A DNA stretch of 48,273 nucleotides, from positions 1 through 48,273 of the forward strand of contig JAGCJL010000076.1 of the NCBI GenBank assembly GCA_017647975.1, in the 5' to 3' direction. Of the stretch, positions 28,401 through 35,243 are shown piece after piece (position 1 is the stretch's first letter; each line of letters starts with the position of its first letter). The position numbers and the translations under genes were made by a program. The notes under the pieces are model-generated. The model was not told the DNA's origin and ran no database searches. It saw nothing but the letters and a program-made list of their open reading frames with translations. The DNA is from Bacteroidaceae bacterium (GTDB taxonomy: Bacteria > Bacteroidota > Bacteroidia > Bacteroidales > Bacteroidaceae).

Positions 28401-29112
28401 CCTTATATTTTATACCCTCCTGAGGAGTAAAAAAGAAATCTCCTTTACCCATGTGTACGGGAGTCGTAGTCAACAGTTCCTTACCGTCGGCAAGAATTGT
28501 TATCGCATCATATATATCCTTTCCCCTGCTACCTGTAAGTTCATATGCAACCCTGCTCTTTAACCCATAGACAAGGTGTCCGCCCTCGGGGAAAAAAACA
28601 AGTTTACATTCCTCCACACGTTCATTCTTACCTCTTCGGCGATCAAGAATATTACAGAATCCCCAGTCTCCATTGTCCACCTTGTCAAACACCGGAAACA
28701 CGCGACTAAACACGACCTCAGCACCCCAGTTAAGCATATAACGCGTATAAGCACGTACCTCGTAGTATCCCGAGAGGTATAGCGGATCTAAAAAGATTTC
28801 ACCGTTACATGTACCATCATCTTCTATTTTGTATTTCTGCGTCTTTACCACATAGCCTTCGGGAGCCACAAGTTCAACATATAAAACCTTGCTGTGATTT
28901 GTCGCACGGTCATCGTTATGAGATGTTACAAACGCCTTGAACCATATATTTTCGCCAAGATAATAGGCATCATTGTCAAAATGAAGATACACCCTCTCTT
29001 GAGGTAAGGCACGCCCTACCAACATAGCACGTAACGCTACACTATCGGTCAATGTCTGTGCCGTAAGCGACATGCAAAAAAAAGAAAGTATGAGTATAAA
29101 TATTTTTTTCAT
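25444..29112 (-). CDS. Large secreted MG2-like protein with C-terminal Sel1-like repeats
   Basis: A 1222-aa exported protein with a signal peptide (MKKIFILILSFFCMSLTAQ). Residues about 35-150 (ERVYLHFDNDAYYLGENIWFKAFV, SGYYEVRAYTRYMLNWG) look like the macroglobulin MG2 domain of alpha-2-macroglobulin-type proteins. More beta-sandwich segments follow. The middle (about 600-800) aligns loosely in style with the plug-like region of Bacteroidetes MG2/TonB-plug proteins (NEYLLNEVEIKAKKQ), but no barrel follows. The last about 200 residues are Sel1-like repeats (AFYRVGCSYLHGLGL, ALEELGRCYLNGVGT, ATKYLADCYFYGRGV), ending in LAKELYHEAG. Sel1 repeats bind proteins. I infer an envelope-anchored scaffold, function unknown. 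It is monocistronic. Confidence 0.75.
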   Translation of the reverse strand: MKKIFILILSFFCMSLTAQTLTDSVALRAMLVGRALPQERVYLHFDNDAYYLGENIWFKAFVTSHNDDRATNHSKVLYVELVAPEGYVVKTQKYKIEDDGTCNGEIFLDPLYLSGYYEVRAYTRYMLNWGAEVVFSRVFPVFDKVDNGDWGFCNILDRRRGKNERVEECKLVFFPEGGHLVYGLKSRVAYELTGSRGKDIYDAITILADGKELLTTTPVHMGKGDFFFTPQEGIKYKAVVKRNNEKGILNTYSFSLPKIEQEGVVITLVEQNDSVQVDIASNYTENTELGFLVTHRNSIGFYKKSNARNLHIMLPKENIPEGVSKAVVFNGETPLAERLFYVRRDSLVAGDKGSVKLKVTEKGGAINIATPKPYEKIEIEVGREDGKPLDADCNFAVSVIDNAGIHATSWGYNLQTYQLLGSELKGYIANAHQYFDPENEKRDEHLDLVMLTHGWTAYDWSKLVAENLEKVVMPEKGLYIRGKFYRRLVSAKIGELGKTKIIPQPYNQIRLDYSDNFGDVVTTTFRTDNKGRFTIEIEEFEGKQVVALSPRTVFKHSSRVNYAFSLDRYFSPVSRRYHYAEIFNTEDKELIANSGNILSLGLNEYLLNEVEIKAKKQRRMYAPPLSELRLDYLDEWEYANDVTYLQGPVENEKVFKSREMVKESVADMIMSKYGMVDEDSLIQLFIRDKRRDALIEYENVMSANDVLKSAIDRHFTLEGWIQPVVVKNYFCRDERPVIDEEYLHGVNIEKMTNFKELVITSDRDKCSALYMGDEMGYLKSKSNDHFKKGNHSIFYDGFLTGGFYGDFSLPAWLNIQERDRIMRLFSSTTYFTGRNNNPDHLACFIPYNECDSLKGIVPDLSVSTSTRRYTSLQGYTASKQFYSPDYSKQQPDDTDFRRTLLWQPSIKPVDGKLQIELYNNSTCKSLSVKAVGYNNGVFYSNDYYVENREPEYAPERQSVKTSDFREEQQPDSVFWNECKREFDLAEMYFNQRKYSKSIVTYAELVQYNYLPAFYRVGCSYLHGLGLKQDLEQAWVFFKNAAEKNHPESQYEYAMMIKDGKGCEASADAAVYWLEKSAAQECPEALEELGRCYLNGVGTPIDSIAAKEMFRKAALHGKRGALYHYAMFMLEEKVERDEALGTPLECIISSADKGCSDALRYLMYYYDALQEYKSAYSCAFRLYQIGNTEATKYLADCYFYGRGVKKDKKLAKELYHEAGVGDK

Positions 29113-29225
29113 AGCATTTCAAACTGCGAAAAATTCACTTGTTGTAAAAATAATAAATATTTACAACAATTCAATACATCCATATCATTTACGGTAATAT
29201 TTAATAAAGATTTAGCAAGTTTTCG

Positions 29226-29233
29226 TACATTTG
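29226..29233 (+). promoter_or_regulatory. -7 box of the dus gene
   Basis: TACATTTG followed by C, 17 bases before the ATG. A TTTA at 29200-29203 is a weak -33 candidate at 22 bases. Confidence 0.5.
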
Positions 29234-29250
29234 CATCAAATGTATCATAT

Positions 29251-30186
29251 ATGAAAATATATTCTGCACCATTACAAGGATTCACCGAAGCCGTATGGCG
29301 TAATATACACTGCAATGTCTTTGGGCACATCGACGGCTATTACACCCCGTTCCTAAGATACGAGCATGGCGAGATACGCTCAAAAGACATACGCGATGTA
29401 GAGAGAAAGAACAACTCCGTAGAAAACCTTGTTCCACAAATTATTGCCGCTACACCTGAGGAAATGCATCCCCTGTTGGATTTGATTTCTGCCGAAGGCT
29501 ACAAGCGTATAGACATAAACATGGGCTGCTCGTTCCCTTTGCAGATGCGTCGCAAGCACGGTGCTGGGCTGTTGCCACACCCCGACATGGTGGCAGCGAT
29601 AATGAAAGAAGTAGAGCGATATTCTGATTTTTCCTTCTCGGTAAAGATGCGTCTCGGTTGCGAGAGCCGCAGCGAGTGGCAAGAACTCATGCCTATACTC
29701 AACGACACCCCACTGCACCACATCACAATGCACCCGCGTCTTGGCATAGAGCAATACAAGAAACCTGCCGACGTCGATGCCTTTGCCGAATTCTACAGTG
29801 CGTGCAAACACCCCGTAATATATAACGGAGACATCAACACGCTCAACGAGATAAAAGCCATTGAAGAACGCTTTCCACGTCTCAAAGGCATCATGCTCGG
29901 ACGCGGACTTCTTGCAAACCCCGCCCTTGCTATGGAATACAAACGCGGAGAAGAACTCCCCGCCCAAGAACTTGCATCGCTCGTGCAAGAGATGCACGAT
30001 GCCATGTACGAAAAGCTTGTCACACGTCTGCAAGGCAACACACAATTCCTCAGCAAGATGAAGCCCTATTGGGAATACCTATTGCCCGACATGCTCAAAC
30101 GAGATAAAAAAGCAATACTAAAAGCAACAACAATAGAAAAATACCTTCAGGCAGTGAGAAACGGATTATCTTCCTTTGCATTGTAA
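29251..30186 (+). CDS. tRNA-dihydrouridine synthase family protein
   Basis: A 311-aa FMN-dependent TIM-barrel enzyme that reduces uridines in tRNA. It opens with IYSAPLQGFTEAVWR (the FMN-binding APMxGxT type). The active-site region is IDINMGCSFPLQMRRKHGAGLL, with the catalytic Cys in NMGC. FSVKMRLG, ITMHPRLG (in place of the usual HxRT), VIYNGDI and GIMLGRGLLANP follow. The replacement of GCP by GCS and the weak HGRT equivalent mark it as a divergent Dus lineage common in Bacteroidetes. Which D-loop position it modifies is not evident. It has its own promoter and converges with a small membrane gene. Confidence 0.85.
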   Translation: MKIYSAPLQGFTEAVWRNIHCNVFGHIDGYYTPFLRYEHGEIRSKDIRDVERKNNSVENLVPQIIAATPEEMHPLLDLISAEGYKRIDINMGCSFPLQMRRKHGAGLLPHPDMVAAIMKEVERYSDFSFSVKMRLGCESRSEWQELMPILNDTPLHHITMHPRLGIEQYKKPADVDAFAEFYSACKHPVIYNGDINTLNEIKAIEERFPRLKGIMLGRGLLANPALAMEYKRGEELPAQELASLVQEMHDAMYEKLVTRLQGNTQFLSKMKPYWEYLLPDMLKRDKKAILKATTIEKYLQAVRNGLSSFAL

Positions 30187-30222
30187 TGTCAAGCAGTTCA
30201 ACTGTTATTTACCTGTAAACTT

Positions 30223-30426
30223 TTATTTCTTGCAGTGCTTACGTTCCTCAAAATATTTGAACAAGGTCATCAATACAGCAAATATAAATCCTCCAAGGCA
30301 AATACCCCGGATATTAGATTTTGTCAGGAGATCTCCAAAACCTGTTCCACGGAACAAATCTATTATAAATTGCAAAAACATTCCCCAAATGTATGCTGCA
30401 ATGAAATAGATTATATACTTTTTCAT
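30223..30426 (-). CDS. Small two-helix membrane protein
   Basis: A 67-aa protein starting MKKYIIYFIAAYIWGMFLQF, with one membrane helix at about residues 3-22. A short loop with RGTGFGDLLTKSNIRG precedes a second helix at about 41-58, and the tail is basic (EERKHCKK). No family is recognised. The composition and helix-loop-helix pattern support a real protein. It converges with the dus gene and is divergent from the AlaX-like gene. Confidence 0.6.
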   Translation of the reverse strand: MKKYIIYFIAAYIWGMFLQFIIDLFRGTGFGDLLTKSNIRGICLGGFIFAVLMTLFKYFEERKHCKK

Positions 30427-30520
30427 GGTAAATATAATTTATGCGAATAAATATATAAACATAATTTATAATATCATACGCCATAAAAAGAATTTCACAA
30501 AAAACCTTATCCGCCCGGAT

Positions 30521-30551
30521 TTTGCTTCAACACTTTTTTTATCTAATTTTG
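30521..30551 (+). promoter_or_regulatory. Promoter of the AlaX-like gene
   Basis: TTTG (30521-30524), 19-base spacer, then TAATTTTG (30544-30551). Both boxes and the spacing match the Bacteroidetes consensus. Start near 30558, giving a leader of about 45 bases. Confidence 0.75.
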
Positions 30552-30603
30552 TACATAATATAACTCGTATAGAATCTGCATATATACACAGTAACATTAA
30601 ACA

Positions 30604-31071
30604 ATGAACGATAATATACAACTCAACGAGCACAATAAGGTGGAATACCCGCCTATGCACACCTGCGAGCATATTCTAAACCAGACGATGATAAGGCTTT
30701 TCGGCTGTGAGAGAAGCCGCAACGCACACATCGAACGCAAGAAGAGCAAATGCGATTACAAACTCCCCACGCCACCAACAGAAGAGCAGATAGAAGAGAT
30801 TGAGAGCATGGTCAATGAGGTTATCTCACGTCACCTGCCCGTTACGGAAGAATTTGTCACACGTGATGCAGTCCCCGAAGATGTTGACCTGAGCAAGCTA
30901 CCCAATGATGCGAGCGAGACGTTACGCATAGTACGTGTCGGCAATTATGACACATGTGCATGCATAGGCACCCACGTAGGAAACACTGCCGAGATAGGTA
31001 CATTTAAAATTTCAAGCCACAGTTGGGAAGAGGGAACTCTAAGGCTTCGTTTCAAACTTGTTGAGAAATAA
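30604..31071 (+). CDS. AlaX-like free-standing tRNA editing domain
   Basis: A 155-aa homologue of the editing domain of alanyl- and threonyl-tRNA synthetases, which removes wrongly attached amino acids from tRNA. The zinc site is His19 and His23 (HTCEH), with Cys120 and His124 (CIGTH), the HxxxH...CxxxH pattern of AlaX. The protein has no glycine-rich or beta-barrel N-terminal part, so it is of the smallest, minimal type. The middle helix (about 55-80) and RDAVPEDVDLSKLP are typical. It probably corrects Ser-tRNA(Ala) or a similar error, but specificity is not proven. The chorismatase-family gene follows after 112 bases. Confidence 0.8.
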   Translation: MNDNIQLNEHNKVEYPPMHTCEHILNQTMIRLFGCERSRNAHIERKKSKCDYKLPTPPTEEQIEEIESMVNEVISRHLPVTEEFVTRDAVPEDVDLSKLPNDASETLRIVRVGNYDTCACIGTHVGNTAEIGTFKISSHSWEEGTLRLRFKLVEK

Positions 31072-31126
31072 GCTGTTCAAACGACAGATATTAGGAAATA
31101 TTTTTTTAAATTCGCAGATTGAAACG

Positions 31127-31147
31127 TGACACAGGGACTGTGTGTCA
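31127..31147 (+). promoter_or_regulatory. Hairpin before the chorismatase-family gene
   Basis: A 7-bp stem, tgacaca (31127-31133) with tgtgtca (31141-31147), loop gggactg. It lies 37 bases upstream of the ATG. A TAAATTCG at 31107-31114 could be a -7 box just before it, which would place the hairpin at the 5' end of the mRNA. Confidence 0.35.
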
Positions 31148-31183
31148 TTGCAGCAAACCAAGACAAGTAAATTAAGATACATA

Positions 31184-32278
31184 ATGTTCAAAAAAGGAGT
31201 TATTATAATATCGGCAGAAGAGAAAAATGAGATAGGCACAATGTGTCGTTCCGTTCTCTCCCAAATTAGCATGCCCGATATTCTAAAAATAACCTTTTTC
31301 TATCAGGCTGCAAACGATAAAGAATATCTTGAAAACACAACTATTCTAACTGCAATAACCAAAGAACATTTTCAACACGACACTCCCCTTGTGAGTTATG
31401 TGGCACAAAAAAGTGCAAGTGGAACACTTGTTGCCGAAGTAACATACTTGCATCCTGAACAAGTTGTGTGCATAGAGAGTCACAACCAATACAAGTTGCT
31501 CAAGAACAATGACTGTACAGAAATAATCACTGCAGGAATAATACCGGCTAACATTTCAAAGAGTACATTCGAGCAAGCAAACGAGATATTCTCAATCATT
31601 TCCAGCATACTGCAGAGTAACGGTTTCTTACCGAGTGACATCTACCGTCAATGGAACTATATACAAGGAATTACCATGCTTAATGACGGCAGACAAAACT
31701 ATCAGGAGTTCAACGAAGCACGTTCACGATTCTACAATAATTGCAATTGGGAAAATGGTTATCCTGCTGCTACAGGCATTGGCTGTGATGCCGGAGGTCT
31801 AATGGTAGAGATATGTGCCGCAAGGTGCAACAATCAGCTAAACAAGCCCATAGACAACCCCTTGCAAATTGCAGCACACAACTATTCGCAAGATGTTCTC
31901 GAGGGCAAAGCATACGCAACTTTACAGGAGAAGAGTACCCCTAAATTCGAACGTGCCCGCATACTCGGGGATACCATATATATATCGGGAACAGCAGCAA
32001 TTAAAGGAGAAGCCAGTAACAACAGTTGCGATATTATAGAACAGACCGCTGAAACAATGGAGGTAATGAACCGCCTTATTTCAAAAGAGAATATCCCAAC
32101 CGACAACAATGGTGCAGAATATAAACTTCTCCGCATATATGTAAAGAGGGAGGAAGATATTTCGGCCATAACTAAATATATGCAGGAACACTACCCTGCA
32201 ACACCCAAGCATTACACTATTGCCGATATATGTCGCCCCGAGCTGATTGTAGAGATTGAGGGTGTAGCAAATATCTGA
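31184..32278 (+). CDS. Chorismatase-family (FkbO/Hyg5/XanB2-like) protein with RidA-like fold
   Basis: A 364-aa protein from the ATG at 31184 (MFKKGVIIISAEEKN). The central signatures YRQWNYIQGI, YQEFNEARSRFY and PAATGIGCDAGG, and the C-terminal RPELIVEIEG with Glu357/Glu359, match my memory of the chorismatase family. Those enzymes hydrolyse chorismate to 3-hydroxybenzoate, 4-hydroxybenzoate or a dihydrodiol. The C-terminal half carries a RidA-like domain (ARILGDTIYISGTAAIKGE). No aryl polyene or polyketide genes are in the window, so the use of a product is unknown. Members of the family with no known activity also exist. The M3 peptidase gene follows after 30 bases, possibly in the same transcript. 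Confidence 0.7.
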   Translation: MFKKGVIIISAEEKNEIGTMCRSVLSQISMPDILKITFFYQAANDKEYLENTTILTAITKEHFQHDTPLVSYVAQKSASGTLVAEVTYLHPEQVVCIESHNQYKLLKNNDCTEIITAGIIPANISKSTFEQANEIFSIISSILQSNGFLPSDIYRQWNYIQGITMLNDGRQNYQEFNEARSRFYNNCNWENGYPAATGIGCDAGGLMVEICAARCNNQLNKPIDNPLQIAAHNYSQDVLEGKAYATLQEKSTPKFERARILGDTIYISGTAAIKGEASNNSCDIIEQTAETMEVMNRLISKENIPTDNNGAEYKLLRIYVKREEDISAITKYMQEHYPATPKHYTIADICRPELIVEIEGVANI

Positions 32279-32308
32279 CACAACGACAAATCACAAACAA
32301 TATACAAA

Positions 32309-34417
32309 ATGAAAATCAAAAAGACTATTCTAATGACAGCATTATCATTAGCAATATGCGGTTGTTCCAACAATGAACAGAGCAACCCTCTATTGGGAAC
32401 ATTTAACACACCGCATAACATTGCACCATTTCAGGAGATAACCATCGACAACTATCGCGAAGGTATGCTGCTTGGCATGGAAGAGCAGAAAAAAGAGATT
32501 GAGGCTATCATCAACAACAACGAAGAGCCAACATTCGAGAACACCATCATTGCCCTCGACAACTGCGGCAAACTGTTGAGCAAGGTACGCGGCACATTCA
32601 GCCCTCTCTCAAGCAGCAATTCCACCGAGGAGACACGTGCCCTTGAAAAAGAGTTGTCACCACTATTCTCGGCACATAGCGATGCAATATATCTCAACGA
32701 CAAACTATTTGCACGCGTAAAGAAGGTATATGATTCAAGAGAGAGCCTTACTCTTACCGCAGAACAGAAAAAGATCATGGAGAACATCTATGACCGTTTT
32801 GTAAACAGCGGTGCAGAACTTAGCGAAGAGGGCAAGGCAAGAATGAGTGAACTTAATAAGGAACTATCAATGCTGCAACTCAACTTCTCGCAGAATCTGC
32901 TTCACGAGACAAACAACACATTTGTGACAGCCAACAGCCTTGACGAGCTAAAAGGTCTCTCACAGGCCGACATAGATGCAGCAGCAAAGATGGCAGAAAA
33001 GAACGGACAACCCGGTAAGTGGATGTTCAACATGCAGCGTCCAAGCTGTAACCCTGTGCTACAGTATTGCGAAAATCGTGACTTACGCCGAAAGGTTTAT
33101 GAGGCATACTACAACAGAGGAAATGCCGGCAACGAATATGACAACAAGGAGATTTGTGCAAAGATTGTAGCATTGCGTCTTGAGAAGGCAAAACTCATGG
33201 GCTACAGTAACTACGCCGAGATGGCATTGGAAAACCGCATGGCAAGTACTCCCGACGCGGTTTACGAACTGCTCGAGCAGGTGTGGACACCGGCTGTAGC
33301 TAAAGCCAAGGAAGAACTGAAAGATATTCGTGCCGAGATACGCAAGGAGGGCCACAACTTTGAGCCTGAGGGTTGGGACTACATGTTCTACTTGGATAAG
33401 GCAAAGAGAAGCAAGTATGCAGTAAATGAAGAGGAAATACGTCAGTACCTTGAGATTAATAATGTAATGCAAGGAATATTCCACGTGGCAAACAAGCTCT
33501 ACGGCATCACCTTCAAGGAAATCACAAACGAAGTACCCTCATACGAGCCAACAGCCAAAGCATTCGAGGTTCTTGACCGCGATGGCAGTACATTGGCAAT
33601 TTTCTATAGTGACAACTTCCCACGCGAGAGCAAGCGTGCCGGAGCATGGTGTACATCATTCCGCCCACAAAGCTATGAGAATGGCAAACGCATATATCCC
33701 GTTGTTGTAAACAGCTGTAACATGACAGCACCAACATCCGACACCCCTGCATTGCAAAGTATTGACAATGTACTGACACTATTCCATGAGTTTGGTCATG
33801 CATTGCACAACTTCATGAGAGATGTACAATACAGCGGTGCCCGCGGTGTAGAACGCGACTTCGTGGAGTTGCCATCACAGATTAACGAACATTGGGCATT
33901 TGAACCAGAGGTGCTCAATGTCTATGCAAAGCACTACGCAACAGGCGAGATAATCCCAATGGAACTTGTAAAGAAGATTCAGGATAGTGCCAAATATGGC
34001 CAGGGTTTTGCCACTGTAGAATATGTAGCAGCATCGCTTAGCGACATGGATCTTCACGTGCTGACAGAAATCCCTGCCGACCTCAATGTGATGGATTTCG
34101 AGAGCAAGAAACTTGCAGAACGTGGTATTCCTTCACAGATTTTCCCACGCTACCGCATGACAAACTTCAGCCACACCATGGGTGGCGGATACACTGCCGG
34201 TTATTATAGTTACATGTGGGCCGAGGTGCTTGATGCCGACGCATTTGACGCATTCAAGGAGACAGGTGACATTTTCAATCCTGAGGTTGCTGAACGCTTC
34301 CGCAAATACATCCTTACCCCAGGCGGTATAGATGACGGAATGACCATGTATCGCAACTTCCGTGGCCGTGAACCGCAGATAGATGCACTGCTCAGGAACA
34401 GAGGAATGAGCAAATAA
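32309..34417 (+). CDS. M3-family zinc peptidase (Dcp-like), lipoprotein
   Basis: A 702-aa oligopeptidase with a lipoprotein signal (MKIKKTILMTALSLAICGC, lipobox ending at Cys19). The catalytic LFHEFGHALHNFMRD (HExxH near residues 492-496) is followed about 25 residues later by the third ligand region VELPSQINEHW. The C-terminal FSHTMGGGYTAGYYSYMWAEVLDADAF and ILTPGG are typical of peptidyl-dipeptidase Dcp and oligopeptidase A. A lipid anchor would place it in the periplasm facing peptides taken up by the cell. Dcp removes C-terminal dipeptides. It ends at a strong palindromic terminator. Confidence 0.92.
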   Translation: MKIKKTILMTALSLAICGCSNNEQSNPLLGTFNTPHNIAPFQEITIDNYREGMLLGMEEQKKEIEAIINNNEEPTFENTIIALDNCGKLLSKVRGTFSPLSSSNSTEETRALEKELSPLFSAHSDAIYLNDKLFARVKKVYDSRESLTLTAEQKKIMENIYDRFVNSGAELSEEGKARMSELNKELSMLQLNFSQNLLHETNNTFVTANSLDELKGLSQADIDAAAKMAEKNGQPGKWMFNMQRPSCNPVLQYCENRDLRRKVYEAYYNRGNAGNEYDNKEICAKIVALRLEKAKLMGYSNYAEMALENRMASTPDAVYELLEQVWTPAVAKAKEELKDIRAEIRKEGHNFEPEGWDYMFYLDKAKRSKYAVNEEEIRQYLEINNVMQGIFHVANKLYGITFKEITNEVPSYEPTAKAFEVLDRDGSTLAIFYSDNFPRESKRAGAWCTSFRPQSYENGKRIYPVVVNSCNMTAPTSDTPALQSIDNVLTLFHEFGHALHNFMRDVQYSGARGVERDFVELPSQINEHWAFEPEVLNVYAKHYATGEIIPMELVKKIQDSAKYGQGFATVEYVAASLSDMDLHVLTEIPADLNVMDFESKKLAERGIPSQIFPRYRMTNFSHTMGGGYTAGYYSYMWAEVLDADAFDAFKETGDIFNPEVAERFRKYILTPGGIDDGMTMYRNFRGREPQIDALLRNRGMSK

Positions 34418-34427
34418 ATACAAATCA

Positions 34428-34462
34428 AAAAAAAGACATCACGAATCGTGATGTCTTTTTTT
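34428..34462 (+). terminator. Palindromic terminator after the M3 peptidase gene
   Basis: A 17-bp stem (34428-34444 with 34446-34462) with a single central base, flanked by A and T runs, 10 bases after the stop codon. Confidence 0.85.
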
Positions 34463-34473
34463 GGCCATATTTC

Positions 34474-34614
34474 TTACGCTAATAAAACATAAAAATCACA
34501 ACCTATATAAACCAAAACATTGTCTGTAGCATTATAAGTACAGAACGGCACCGAAACCGAAAGGTATTCAATAAGCCACTCAAAGAGGAGCTGCGACCCG
34601 GCCAACACCTGCAT
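34474..34614 (-). CDS. Possible 46-aa protein in a GC-rich stretch upstream of hsp20
   Basis: An ATG at 34614 opens a 46-codon frame on the minus strand (MQVLAGSQLLFEWLIEYLSV, then SVPFCTYNATDNVLVYIGCD, FYVLLA). The frame stays open for a further 14 codons upstream, with residues like NSTSTEAGNNDPDV, to a stop near 34659. The stretch from about 34540 to 34660 is clearly richer in G and C than its surroundings. Its composition looks protein-like, but it has no promoter or family I recognise. The opposite strand is also open across the region. It may be a small gene, a gene remnant or an RNA. The other strand also shows a small repeat (gcgaccc at 34593-34599 with gggtcgt at 34622-34628). Confidence 0.2.
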   Translation of the reverse strand: MQVLAGSQLLFEWLIEYLSVSVPFCTYNATDNVLVYIGCDFYVLLA

Positions 34615-34688
34615 CACATCGGGGTCGTTATTACCTGCTTCGGTAGAGGTGCTGTTTCTCTAAAGTATAACTATTAAAGCTGATATTT

Positions 34689-35186
34689 ATGACAATGTTA
34701 ATGAAACGAAACGGACAGAGTTGGGTTCCAAGTATCTTCAACGACTTTTTCAACAGCGACATTCTTGTACGCAACAGTAGCACAGCTCCTGCTATCAATG
34801 TCTATGAGACCGACAAAGAGTATAAGGTAGATGTAGCAGCGGCAGGCATGAGCAAAGAGGATTTCAAAATACACATTGACAGTGACAATGACCTCACCAT
34901 AACTATGGAGAAAAACTGCAACTGCGAGACCAAAAATGGTGAGAAATGCTGCGACGAGAAGAAGGAAAAAGAGGAGAAATGCAACGATGGCAAGTGCGAA
35001 GAGAAAGGCCGCTACCTACGCCGCGAGTTCTCTTACACACGCTTTCAGCAGACGCTGATACTCCCCGACGATGCCGACACCACAAAAATTGAAGCAAAAG
35101 TCAAGCACGGCGTTCTCCGTATCCACATCCCAAAGAAAATGGAAAAAGAAGAGACTAAGCTAAGCCGCAATATCATGATAGAGTAA
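34689..35186 (+). CDS. Hsp20/alpha-crystallin small heat-shock protein with Cys-rich insertion
   Basis: A 165-aa small heat-shock protein that would bind unfolding proteins without ATP. It has the Bacteroidetes-type N-terminus (NGQSWVPSIFNDFFNSD), the alpha-crystallin domain (APAINVYETDKEYKVDVAAAGM through HGVLRIHIPKK) and a C-terminal tail (NIMIE). Between the strand ITMEKN and GRYLRREF, at about residues 77-106, an insert carries six Cys (77, 79, 87, 88, 98, 103) in a Lys/Glu-rich setting. In homologues I recall, this loop is short and lacks Cys. The pattern CxC, CC, CxxxxC suggests metal binding or redox sensing. The upstream 220 bases hold no clear promoter box. Confidence 0.88.
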   Translation: MTMLMKRNGQSWVPSIFNDFFNSDILVRNSSTAPAINVYETDKEYKVDVAAAGMSKEDFKIHIDSDNDLTITMEKNCNCETKNGEKCCDEKKEKEEKCNDGKCEEKGRYLRREFSYTRFQQTLILPDDADTTKIEAKVKHGVLRIHIPKKMEKEETKLSRNIMIE

Positions 35187-35189
35187 AAT

Positions 35190-35231
35190 AACACGAAAAG
35201 CGTCGCAAATATTTGCGACGCTTTTCGTGTT
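35190..35231. terminator. Long perfect palindrome, bidirectional terminator
   Basis: A 21-bp perfect inverted repeat (35190-35210 with 35211-35231) with no unpaired centre beyond what folding requires. It lies between the convergent hsp20 and tyrS genes. The longest T-run is four, inside the stem, so its strength is uncertain. Confidence 0.7.
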
Positions 35232-35243
35232 CAAATCCAACTA

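Noticed and set aside
30235-30450. Plus-strand frame opposite the small membrane gene at 30223-30426
   Set aside because: The minus-strand frame has clear membrane helices and an MKK start, while the plus-strand frame has no recognisable pattern.
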